The notes below the pieces were generated by a model. The model was not told the origin of the DNA. It saw only the letters and a list, made by a program, of their open reading frames with translations, and ran no database searches. Below, in pieces: positions 39,092 to 46,922 of a stretch of DNA of 64,000 nt. Source of the DNA: JAEZDP01 sp964430855 (GTDB taxonomy: Bacteria > Acidobacteriota > Vicinamibacteria > Vicinamibacterales > Vicinamibacteraceae); assembly GCA_964430855.1 (NCBI GenBank), contig CAYSHC010000010.1:4346-68345 (forward strand). The letters run 5' to 3'. How positions within the stretch are numbered: the first letter of the stretch is position 1; every line of letters starts with the position of its first letter. A program made the position numbers and the translations under genes.

Positions 39092-39697
39092 ATGACCGAC
39101 GAAGGCCGCGCGGCGCGGTGCCGCCAGCAGCTGGCCGAGGCGGCCGACGCGCACCGGGCGGCGGCCGGGACGCTGGGGCCGGCGGTGGCGGCCGCGGCGG
39201 CGGCATGCGAGGCGGCGCTGCGCGGCGGAGGCAGGGTGCTTGTGTGCGGCAACGGCGGCAGCGCGGCGGAGAGCCAGCATTTCGCCGCCGAGCTGACGGG
39301 GCGGTTCCGCCGGGAACGGCGAGGCCTGCCGGTGGTCGCGCTCACGACCGATACGAGCGCGGTGACCGCCATCGCCAACGATTACGGGTTCGCCGAGGTC
39401 TTCGCCCGTCAGGTGGAGGCGCTCGGGCGCCGCGGCGACGCGCTGGTGGCCATCTCGACCAGCGGGCGCGCGGCCAACGTGGTGGAGGCCGCGAGGCGCG
39501 CGAAGGCCGCGGGGCTGCGCGTCGTGGCGGTGACGGGGCCTGACGCCGGGCCGCTGGGTGAGCAGGCCGACGTCGTGGTCGCGGTGCCCGCGGCGTCGAC
39601 GGCACGCGTGCAGGAGGTGCACCTCACGCTGCTGCACGCGATGTGTGACGAGATCGAGGCCGCCCTGACCGGCGAGCCCCCAGCGCCCGACGCCTGA
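39092..39697 (+). CDS. gmhA: Sedoheptulose-7-phosphate isomerase (SIS domain)
   Basis: 201 residues. One SIS domain with VCGNGGSAAESQHFAAELTGRF (shown here as its core NGGSAAESQHFAAE), ISTSGRAANVVEAARRAK and VTGPDAGPLGEQAD. It would convert sedoheptulose-7-P to D-glycero-D-manno-heptose-7-P for LPS. It begins 8 bases after nuoC and ends 31 bases before nuoD, inside the complex I operon. The next pathway enzyme, the HldE-type kinase, is at 56288-57289. A DiaA-like replication role is a less likely alternative because of the LPS core genes nearby. Confidence 0.85.
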   Translation: MTDEGRAARCRQQLAEAADAHRAAAGTLGPAVAAAAAACEAALRGGGRVLVCGNGGSAAESQHFAAELTGRFRRERRGLPVVALTTDTSAVTAIANDYGFAEVFARQVEALGRRGDALVAISTSGRAANVVEAARRAKAAGLRVVAVTGPDAGPLGEQADVVVAVPAASTARVQEVHLTLLHAMCDEIEAALTGEPPAPDA

Positions 39698-39728
39698 ATG
39701 CCGACGGCCACGCAGCCTGAAGTCCGCT

Positions 39729-40892
39729 ATGCCTGAGATTCGCACTGAAACGATGACCGTGAACATGGGGCCGCAGCACCCGGCCACCCACGGCGTGCTG
39801 CGCCTGGTCGTCGAGCTCGACGGAGAGACGACCATCGGCTACCTGCACACCGGCATCGAGAAGACCGCGGAACAGAAGAAGTGGCAGCAGGTGGTGCCGC
39901 TCGTCGAGCGGATGGACTACCTCGGGCCGCAGTCCAACGCGCTCGGATACGTGATGGCCGTCGAGAAGCTGCTCGGCCTCGAGCTGCCGGAGCGCGTCCA
40001 GCACATCCGCGTGCTCATCGCCGAGCTGCAGCGCATCTCCAGCCACCTCGTGTGGCTTGGCACCCACGGCATGGAAGTGGGTGCCGTGACGATGATGCTG
40101 TACTGCTTCCGCGAGCGCGAGCTGCTGCTGAACATCAACGAGATGCTCGCCGGCTTCCGGATGTTCCCGAGCTACATCCGCATCGGCGGCCTGCGCGAGG
40201 ACCTGCCCATCGGCTTCCACGACGCGGTCAACGCGTTCCTCGACCGGCTGCCCGCGAAGATCGACGAGTACGAGGGGCTCCTGACCAACAACTCCATCTG
40301 GCAGAAGCGCACCCGCGGCGTCGGGGTTCTCACGCGCCAGGACGTGCTCGACTACGGCCTGGTGGGGCCCATCGCGCGTGCCACGGGCGTGACCTACGAC
40401 GTGCGGAAGGTCTTTCCGTACCTGACCTACGACCAGTACGAGTTCGACGTGCCGACGCAGGAGGACGGCGACGTCTACGCGCGCTACCTCGTGCGCGTGG
40501 CCGAGATGCGCGAGAGCATCAGGATCTGCAAGCAGGCCATCGCGCGCATCACGCCGCGGGGCGAGTGGGGCGTCGACGATCCCCGGATCGTGCCGCCGCC
40601 CAAGGACAAGGTCTACTCGGAGATGGAAGCGCTCATCCAGCACTTCCTGATCTACTCGCAGGGCTTTACCGTGCCGGCCGGCGAGGCCTACGTGCCGATC
40701 GAGGGGCCGCGCGGCGAGCACGGGTTCTACTGCGTGTCGGACGGCGGCAACCGTCCCGTCCGCGTCAAGTCGCGGCCGCCCACGTTCCTGGCCATCCAGG
40801 CGTTGCCGAAGATGATCACGGGCGGCCTGATTGCCGACGTCATCGCCATCATCGGCTCGGTGGACGTGGTCATGGGCGACTCGGACAGGTGA
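39729..40892 (+). CDS. nuoD: NADH-quinone oxidoreductase subunit D
   Basis: 387 residues, 49 kDa subunit related to NiFe hydrogenase large subunits. TVNMGPQHPATHGVLRLV and HTGIEKTAEQKKW open the protein, and the C-terminus RVKSRPPTFLAIQALPKMI and GSVDVVMGDSDR ends with the conserved DR. It forms the quinone pocket with NuoB. It is followed by a repeat-rich gap of 120 bases before nuoE. Confidence 0.97.
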   Translation: MPEIRTETMTVNMGPQHPATHGVLRLVVELDGETTIGYLHTGIEKTAEQKKWQQVVPLVERMDYLGPQSNALGYVMAVEKLLGLELPERVQHIRVLIAELQRISSHLVWLGTHGMEVGAVTMMLYCFRERELLLNINEMLAGFRMFPSYIRIGGLREDLPIGFHDAVNAFLDRLPAKIDEYEGLLTNNSIWQKRTRGVGVLTRQDVLDYGLVGPIARATGVTYDVRKVFPYLTYDQYEFDVPTQEDGDVYARYLVRVAEMRESIRICKQAIARITPRGEWGVDDPRIVPPPKDKVYSEMEALIQHFLIYSQGFTVPAGEAYVPIEGPRGEHGFYCVSDGGNRPVRVKSRPPTFLAIQALPKMITGGLIADVIAIIGSVDVVMGDSDR

Positions 40893-40925
40893 GGCCTGAT
40901 GTCTGATGCGACGGGCGCAAGACAC

Positions 40926-40996
40926 AAGGCATCACGCAGCAGGTACCAGGCATCAGGCACCAGGCATCAAGCATTAGGCATCAAGCATTAGGCATA
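40926..40996. repeat. Intergenic short-repeat cluster (AGGCATCA family) between nuoD and nuoE
   Basis: Degenerate copies of a (C)AGGCATCA word. They include an exact 14-base tandem, AGGCATCAAGCATT at 40962-40975 and 40976-40989, with a partial third copy to 40996. Related words (GGCATGA, AAGCATGA) occur at 49905-49947 in inverted orientation and at 50391-50438. The base composition is clearly lower in GC than the genes around it. Confidence 0.85.
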
Positions 40997-41012
40997 ACCC
41001 CAGGCACCACCC

Positions 41013-41624
41013 ATGAGCTTCCATCCGCAGATGCCCTACGGCGAGGGCTGGCACAAGAGCGAGCGCGAGACGCCCGACCCGGGCCCGCCGTTCGAGTTCA
41101 CGCCCGAGAACCGTGCGCGGCTCGAGGAGATCTGCACGCACTATCCGCCCGAGCACCGGAAGTCGGCGATCATCTCCGCGCTCTACGTCGTGCAGGAGCA
41201 GCAGGGCTACATCACGGGCAACGCGATGCGGCACGTCGCCGAGTTCATCGGGTGCACGCCGGCCGAGGTCGAGGACGTCGTCACCTACTACGTGATGTTC
41301 TTCACCAAGCCGGTGGGCCGCTACACGCTCCAGGTGTGCCGGACGCTCTCGTGCGCGCTCAACGGCGCGGAGCGCGTGACGGCGGCGCTCTGCGAGCACC
41401 TGAAGGTCCGGCCGGGCGAGACCACCGAGGACGGCATGTTCACGGTGCTGGAGTTCGAGTGCCTGGGTGCGTGCGACCGGGCGCCTGTCGTCATGGTCAA
41501 CAACGAGCACTGGCAGGAGCGCCAGCGGCCCGAGGACGTGCCCGCGCTCATCGAGGGCCTGCGGACGAAGGGGCTCGCGGCGCTCACGGGCTGCCACCTG
41601 GCCAAGGAACCGTCCACGACGTGA
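41013..41624 (+). CDS. nuoE: NADH-quinone oxidoreductase subunit E
   Basis: 203 residues, 24 kDa subunit with a thioredoxin-like fold and one 2Fe-2S cluster. Ligands are the two Cys in VCRTLSC (near 109-114) and the two in ECLGACDRAP (near 150-154). The C-terminal extension after about residue 165 is slightly longer than usual. It pairs with NuoF, encoded 28 bases downstream. Confidence 0.96.
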   Translation: MSFHPQMPYGEGWHKSERETPDPGPPFEFTPENRARLEEICTHYPPEHRKSAIISALYVVQEQQGYITGNAMRHVAEFIGCTPAEVEDVVTYYVMFFTKPVGRYTLQVCRTLSCALNGAERVTAALCEHLKVRPGETTEDGMFTVLEFECLGACDRAPVVMVNNEHWQERQRPEDVPALIEGLRTKGLAALTGCHLAKEPSTT

Positions 41625-41652
41625 GCCGGCGGATCAGCCGGGAGATGTGCGC

Positions 41653-42954
41653 ATGTTCGAACCGATACTCACTCCGTACGTGAACGAGCCCTTCGGCCAC
41701 ACGCTCGACTTCTACGTCGAGCACGGCGGCTACCAGGCGCTGCGCAAGGCGCTCCAGATGACGCCCGAGGCGATCACCGAGGAGGTCAAGCGCTCGGGGC
41801 TGCGCGGCCGCGGCGGCGCAGGCTTCCCGACGGGCCTGAAGTGGAGCTTCGTGCCCAAGGACAACCCGAAGCCGAAGTACCTCTGCGTGAACGCCGACGA
41901 GAGCGAGCCGGGCACCTTCAAGGATCACGTGCTGCTCGAGCGCAACCCGCACCTGCTGTTCGAGGGCTGCGTGATTGCCTGCCGGGCCTTCGGCGCCGAG
42001 ACCTGCTACATCTACATCCGCGGCGAGTTCTACCACATCCAGAAGCAGATGGAGGCGGAGCTCGCCAAGGCGCGCGCGGCCGGCTACGTCGGCAGGAACA
42101 TCCTGGGCACGGGCGTCAACTGCGACATCTGGATCCACCGCGGCGCGGGCGCCTACGAGGCGGGCGAGGAGACGGCGCTCATCGAGTCGCTCGAGGGCAA
42201 GCGCGCGCAGCCGCGCCTCAAGCCGCCGTTCCCCGCGGTGGTCGGCCTCTACGGCTGCCCGACGGTGGTCAACAACGTCGAGACCATCTGCAACGTCCCG
42301 GTCATCATCGAGAAGGGCGCGGAGTGGTACGCGGCGATCGGGCCCGAGAAGAACACCGGTCCGAAGCTGTTCTGCGTCAGCGGGCACGTGAAGCGGCCCG
42401 GCGTCTACGAGGCGTCGATGAGCGTCACGCTGCGCGAGCTGATCTACGACTACGCCGGCGGCATCCGCGGCGACCGCCAGCTCAAGGCGATCATTCCCGG
42501 CGGGTCGTCGGTGCCGGTCATCCTGCCCGACAAGCTCGATACGCCGGCCAGCTTCGACGGCCTGGTCGGCGCCGGGTCGATGCTCGGGTCGGCCGCCATC
42601 ATGGTCATGGACGAGACCACCGACATGGTGTGGCTGGCCAAGAACCTGATCCACTTCTACAAGCACGAGTCGTGCGGCAAGTGCACGCCGTGCCGCGAGG
42701 GCGTGGACTGGCTCTACAGGATTCTCGACAAGATCGAGCGGGGCGCGGGCCAGATGCGCGACATCGACCTGCTGCTCAGCGTCTGCGACAACATCGCCGG
42801 CAAGACGCTGTGCCCGTTCGGCGACGCGGAGGTGGCGCCGGTCATCAGCACCATCCAGCACTTCCGCCACGAATACGAAGCCTACGTGCGTGACGGCATG
42901 TCACCCGTGCAGGGCGATGACTACCGTGCCACCGAGCCGGCGGGAGCCCACTGA
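41653..42954 (+). CDS. nuoF: NADH-quinone oxidoreductase subunit F
   Basis: 433 residues, the NADH- and FMN-binding subunit. GLRGRGGAGFPTGLKW (about 49-64) and NADESEPGTFKD bind FMN and NADH. The 4Fe-4S cluster is held by ESCGKCTPCREG (near 338-349) and the later TLCPFGDAE. ATG 41653 has GGGAG about nine bases upstream. The stop shares a base with an ATG (42954) that opens a 17-codon frame ending inside nuoH. No nuoG follows, which is unusual. Confidence 0.97.
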   Translation: MFEPILTPYVNEPFGHTLDFYVEHGGYQALRKALQMTPEAITEEVKRSGLRGRGGAGFPTGLKWSFVPKDNPKPKYLCVNADESEPGTFKDHVLLERNPHLLFEGCVIACRAFGAETCYIYIRGEFYHIQKQMEAELAKARAAGYVGRNILGTGVNCDIWIHRGAGAYEAGEETALIESLEGKRAQPRLKPPFPAVVGLYGCPTVVNNVETICNVPVIIEKGAEWYAAIGPEKNTGPKLFCVSGHVKRPGVYEASMSVTLRELIYDYAGGIRGDRQLKAIIPGGSSVPVILPDKLDTPASFDGLVGAGSMLGSAAIMVMDETTDMVWLAKNLIHFYKHESCGKCTPCREGVDWLYRILDKIERGAGQMRDIDLLLSVCDNIAGKTLCPFGDAEVAPVISTIQHFRHEYEAYVRDGMSPVQGDDYRATEPAGAH

Positions 42955-42996
42955 TGGCCCATCGTCGCCTCGCTGGCCTTCTCCCTTCTCACGCCC

Positions 42997-44025
42997 GTGT
43001 CGATTGATCCCGTTCTCATCGCGCAGATCGGCCTGATCGGCGTCGTCTTCCTGCTGCTGCAGATCTCGGCAGCGGTGCTGGTCTACTTCGAGCGGAAGAT
43101 TGCGGCCTGGGCCCAGCAGCGGGTCGGCCCGTACCGGACGGGCCCGGTGGGGCTGCTCCAGCCGCTGGCCGACATCGTCAAGCTGATCTTCAAGGAGGAG
43201 CTGCGGCCGAAGGCGGCCGACAAGTGGCTCTTCTACCTCGCCCCGATCCTCTCGGCGACCACGGCGTTTGCGGCCTTCGCCGTCGTGCCCTTCGGGGGCG
43301 AGACGACGCTGTTCGGCCTGCTCGACCGGCCGATCCGGCTCCAGGTGGCCGACGTCAACGTCGCGCTGCTGGTCGTGTTTGCCATCACCTCGATGGGCAT
43401 CTACGGCATCGTGCTGGCGGGCTGGGCGAGCAACAGCAAGTACTCGCTGCTCGGCGGCCTGCGCAGCTCGGCGCAGATGATCAGCTACGAGCTGTCGTAC
43501 GCGCTCGCACTCGCCTCGGTCCTCGTCATCGCCAACACGATGTCGCTGCGCGAGGTGGTCGACCAGCAGGCGGGCTACTGGTTCGGGGTCATCCCGAAGT
43601 GGAACGTCTTCCTGACGCCGATCGGCTTCTTCGTGTACATGGTGGCGGGCGTCGCCGAGACCAACAGGGCCCCGTTCGACTTCCCCGAGGCCGAGCAGGA
43701 GCTGGTGGCGGGCTACCACACCGAGTACAGCTCGATGAGCTTCGCGCTGTTCTTTTTGGCCGAGTACGTGAACATGGTCACCGTCTCGGGCGTGGCCGTG
43801 ACGCTCTTCCTCGGCGGCTACCACGGGCCCTTCCTGCCGGAGTGGCTGGGATGGGTGTGGTTCCTGGTGAAGATCTCGGCCCTGCTGTTCTTCTACATCT
43901 GGATGCGCTGGACGCTGCCGCGCTACCGCTACGACCAGCTGATGGCGTTTGGCTGGAAGTTCCTGCTGCCGCTGGCGCTCGTCAACGTGCTGGTGACCGC
44001 GGCCGGCGTCCTGTACTGGAGCTGA
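42997..44025 (+). CDS. nuoH: NADH-quinone oxidoreductase subunit H
   Basis: 342 residues, about eight membrane helices, forming the quinone chamber with NuoB and NuoD. YFERKIAAWAQQRVGP, LLQPLADIVKLIFKEE and ETNRAPFDFPEAEQELVAGY (the strongest family motif) are present. It starts with GTG 42997, giving VSIDPVLIAQIG, close to the usual MDPLL. There is no in-frame ATG after the nuoF stop. It directly follows nuoF, with nuoG missing. Confidence 0.96.
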   Translation: MSIDPVLIAQIGLIGVVFLLLQISAAVLVYFERKIAAWAQQRVGPYRTGPVGLLQPLADIVKLIFKEELRPKAADKWLFYLAPILSATTAFAAFAVVPFGGETTLFGLLDRPIRLQVADVNVALLVVFAITSMGIYGIVLAGWASNSKYSLLGGLRSSAQMISYELSYALALASVLVIANTMSLREVVDQQAGYWFGVIPKWNVFLTPIGFFVYMVAGVAETNRAPFDFPEAEQELVAGYHTEYSSMSFALFFLAEYVNMVTVSGVAVTLFLGGYHGPFLPEWLGWVWFLVKISALLFFYIWMRWTLPRYRYDQLMAFGWKFLLPLALVNVLVTAAGVLYWS

Positions 44026-44543
44026 TGGTGGACGTCGCCCTCTTCTACATCTTCGCGACCGTGGCCGTGCTGGCCTCGCTCGGCGTCGTCGGGCAGCGCA
44101 ACCCGATGTACAGCGTGCTGCTGCTCATCGGCGCGTTCCTCGCGCTCGCCGGCCTCTACATCCAGCTCGACTCGCCGTTTGTGGCGGTGACGCAGATTGT
44201 CGTCTACGCCGGCGCGATCATGGTGCTCTTCCTGTTCGTGGTGATGCTGCTCAACGCGCCGCGCGAGGACCTCGCGCCGGGCGCGCACGTGCCCATCCCC
44301 ATGGGCCTGAAGATCACCGGGACGGCGATGGCCGTGGCGCTCGGCGCCATGCTCGTCTGGGCGCTCCAGCGGCTGCAGGTGATGCCCTTCATCGAGGATC
44401 CGCAGGTGCCGGAGCGCGTGTCGTCGGTGCGGCAGATCGGCGTCACGCTGTTCCGCGAGCACGCGTTCGCCTTCGAGGTGACGTCGCTGCTGATCCTCGT
44501 CGCGATGGTCGGAGCCGTCGTGCTCGCCAAGAAGAAACCGTGA
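44025..44543 (+). CDS. nuoJ: NADH-quinone oxidoreductase subunit J
   Basis: 172 residues, five membrane helices. NPMYSVLLLIGAFLALAGLY and VTQIVVYAGAIMVLFLFVVM are the family hallmarks, the latter including the pi-bulge helix. ATG 44025 shares its A with the nuoH stop (TGATG). In most operons nuoI lies between nuoH and nuoJ; here there is no room for it. Confidence 0.95.
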   Translation: MVDVALFYIFATVAVLASLGVVGQRNPMYSVLLLIGAFLALAGLYIQLDSPFVAVTQIVVYAGAIMVLFLFVVMLLNAPREDLAPGAHVPIPMGLKITGTAMAVALGAMLVWALQRLQVMPFIEDPQVPERVSSVRQIGVTLFREHAFAFEVTSLLILVAMVGAVVLAKKKP

Positions 44544-44553
44544 GTGGCTGCCG

Positions 44554-44856
44554 ATGATAACGCTCAATCACTACCTGGTGCTCTCGGGGCTGCTCTTCGC
44601 GATCGGCACGACCGGCGTCTTCGTGCGGCGCAACGTCATCACGCTGCTGCTGTCGATCGAGATCATGCTGAACGCGGTCAACCTGACGTTTGTCGCGGTC
44701 GGCCGCTACAACGGCTCGGTGGAAGGGCAGATCATCACCTTCTTCGTGATGACCGTGGCGGCGGCCGAGGCGGCCGTCGGCCTCGCGCTGGTCATCGCCC
44801 TCTTCCGGCATCGTGAGACGCTCACGCCCGATGCCTTCACGTCGCTGAAATGGTAG
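44554..44856 (+). CDS. nuoK: NADH-quinone oxidoreductase subunit K
   Basis: 100 residues, three membrane helices, related to MnhC. The two buried glutamates used in proton transfer are visible in SIEIMLNAVNL and VAAAEAAVGLAL. Starts 10 bases after nuoJ; its last codons overlap the nuoL start by 7 bases. Confidence 0.96.
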   Translation: MITLNHYLVLSGLLFAIGTTGVFVRRNVITLLLSIEIMLNAVNLTFVAVGRYNGSVEGQIITFFVMTVAAAEAAVGLALVIALFRHRETLTPDAFTSLKW

Positions 44857-46922
44857 GACGCCCGACCGCCATGCTGCTGCTCATCCTGCTGCTGCCGTTC
44901 GCCGGCTTCCTCGTCAACGCCTTCCTCGGGCGGCGGCTGCCGAAGGCCGTCTCGGGAGGCGTCGCGTGCGCCGCCATCATCGCCGCGTTCCTCGTGTCGG
45001 CCGCCGGCGCGTGGCAGATCTTCTCGCTGCCGGCCGGCGAGCGGCTGCTCGAGCAGACGGTGTACACCTGGATGAGCTCGGGCGACTTCACCGTGCCCGT
45101 CACGCTGCGGCTCGACCCGCTGTCGACGCTGATGATCCTCGTCATCACCGGCATCGGCTCGCTGATCCACATCTACTCGACGAGCTACATGCACGACGAG
45201 CGCGACAGCGAGTACGCGCGCTACTTCTCGTACCTGAACCTGTTTGCGGCCTTCATGCTGCTGCTCGTGCTCGGCGGCAGCTTCCCGTTGATGTTCGTCG
45301 GCTGGGAGGGCGTCGGCCTCTGCTCGTACCTGCTCATCGGGTTCTGGTACACGAAGAAGTCGGCCAGCGACGCCGGCAAGAAGGCCTTCATCGTCAACCG
45401 CGTCGGCGACTTCGCGTTCCTGCTCGGCATGTTCGGCGCGTTTGTCGCGTTCGGCACGCTCGACTTCCTCGAGATCGCGCGACAGGTGGGCACCATGCCC
45501 GTCGAGGTGCAGTTCGGCGCGCTGTCGCTCACGACGCTGCTGTTCTTCATCGGCGCGACGGGCAAGTCGGCGCAGCTCCCGCTGCACGTGTGGCTGCCCG
45601 ACGCGATGGAGGGCCCGACGCCGGTCTCCGCGCTCATCCACGCCGCGACGATGGTGACCGCGGGCGTGTACATGATCGGCCGCAACGCCGAGCTGTTCGC
45701 GCACACGCCGGTCACGCTGGAGGTGGTGGCGGTCATCGGCGCGCTGACGGCGCTGATGGCCGGCTCGATCGGCCTGGTCCAGAACGACATCAAGCGCGTG
45801 CTCGCGTACTCGACGGTGTCGCAGCTCGGCTACATGTTCCTCGCCATGGGCGTGGGCGCCTGGTCGGCTGGCGTCTTCCACCTGTTCACCCACGCCTTCT
45901 TCAAGGCGCTCATGTTCCTCGGGTCGGGCTCGGTCATCCACGCGATGGGCGGGGAGCAGGACATGCGGAAGATGGGCGGGCTCAAGCCCTACATGCCGAT
46001 CACCTACTGGACGTTCGTGATCGGGGCGGCCGCCATCGCGGGCGTGCCCGGGCTCGCCGGCTTCTTCAGCAAGGACGAGATCCTCTTTCTCACCCTCGAC
46101 AGCGGGCGCACGTGGCTGTGGGTGATCGGCGCGCTGACCAGCCTGCTGACCGCCACCTACATGTTCCGGCTGATCTTCATGACCTTCCATGGGCCGGAGC
46201 GCTGGCGGACCGCCGAGGCGGCGGGTGACGCGCACGGCGCGCACGCGGCGCACGGCGGCCACGACGTCCACGCCGACGCGGGCCACGGTCACGGACACGG
46301 CCACCACGGGCTTCCGCACGAGTCGCCTGCGGCGATGACGGTCCCGCTCGTCGCGCTGGCCATCGGGTCGGTGCTGGCCGGCTACGTGGGCGTGCCGCAT
46401 GCGCTCGGCGGGCACAACCGGATTGAGCAGTTCCTCCATCCGAGCTTCGCGCCGTTCGAGGCGCACGGGCCGGCCGAGGCCGGTGCCGGCCACGAGACGG
46501 CGGCCGCGGACCATCACGACGAGGCGGCGCGCGAGCGCCTCGAGCTTACGCTGATGGGTGTCTCCACGGCGCTGGCCTTCACGGGCATCGGCCTGGCGGC
46601 CTTCTTCTTCCTGCGACGGCCCGAGGCGGCCGACGCGGCGGCGCGGTCGGCGGCGCCCGTTCACAGCCTGCTGCTCAACAAGTACTGGGTCGACGAGATC
46701 TACGACGCGGCCATCGTGCGCCCGATCAGGCGCGGCTCCGAGGGGCTGCTCTGGAAGGGCGTGGACGTCGGCGTGATCGACGGCGCCGTCAACGGCGTCG
46801 GCTACTTCGTGCGGGGGGCCGCGGGCGCCCTGCGGCTCCTCCAGACCGGTTCCGTCCGCATGTCCGCCGCGTCGCTGTTTGCCGGCGTGCTGCTCGTTCT
46901 CGGCTATCTCCTCGCGCGATGA
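44850..46922 (+). CDS. nuoL: NADH-quinone oxidoreductase subunit L, with a His-rich loop
   Basis: 690 residues, antiporter-like proton channel subunit with about 16 helices. FVGWEGVGLCSYLLIGFWY, ATGKSAQLPLHVWLPDAMEG and FFSKDEIL are conserved. Residues about 457-490 form a loop with 11 histidines (for example GHGHGHGHHG), and a second His/Glu-rich stretch (GHETAAADHHDEAARE) follows near 550. Start is ATG 44850 (overlapping nuoK) or ATG 44871. The ATGA overlap couples it to nuoM. Confidence 0.96.
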   Translation: MVGRPTAMLLLILLLPFAGFLVNAFLGRRLPKAVSGGVACAAIIAAFLVSAAGAWQIFSLPAGERLLEQTVYTWMSSGDFTVPVTLRLDPLSTLMILVITGIGSLIHIYSTSYMHDERDSEYARYFSYLNLFAAFMLLLVLGGSFPLMFVGWEGVGLCSYLLIGFWYTKKSASDAGKKAFIVNRVGDFAFLLGMFGAFVAFGTLDFLEIARQVGTMPVEVQFGALSLTTLLFFIGATGKSAQLPLHVWLPDAMEGPTPVSALIHAATMVTAGVYMIGRNAELFAHTPVTLEVVAVIGALTALMAGSIGLVQNDIKRVLAYSTVSQLGYMFLAMGVGAWSAGVFHLFTHAFFKALMFLGSGSVIHAMGGEQDMRKMGGLKPYMPITYWTFVIGAAAIAGVPGLAGFFSKDEILFLTLDSGRTWLWVIGALTSLLTATYMFRLIFMTFHGPERWRTAEAAGDAHGAHAAHGGHDVHADAGHGHGHGHHGLPHESPAAMTVPLVALAIGSVLAGYVGVPHALGGHNRIEQFLHPSFAPFEAHGPAEAGAGHETAAADHHDEAARERLELTLMGVSTALAFTGIGLAAFFFLRRPEAADAAARSAAPVHSLLLNKYWVDEIYDAAIVRPIRRGSEGLLWKGVDVGVIDGAVNGVGYFVRGAAGALRLLQTGSVRMSAASLFAGVLLVLGYLLAR

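Noticed and set aside
40926..40996. CRISPR array
   Set aside because: Repeats are short, tandem and degenerate with no unique spacers, and there are no cas genes in the window.
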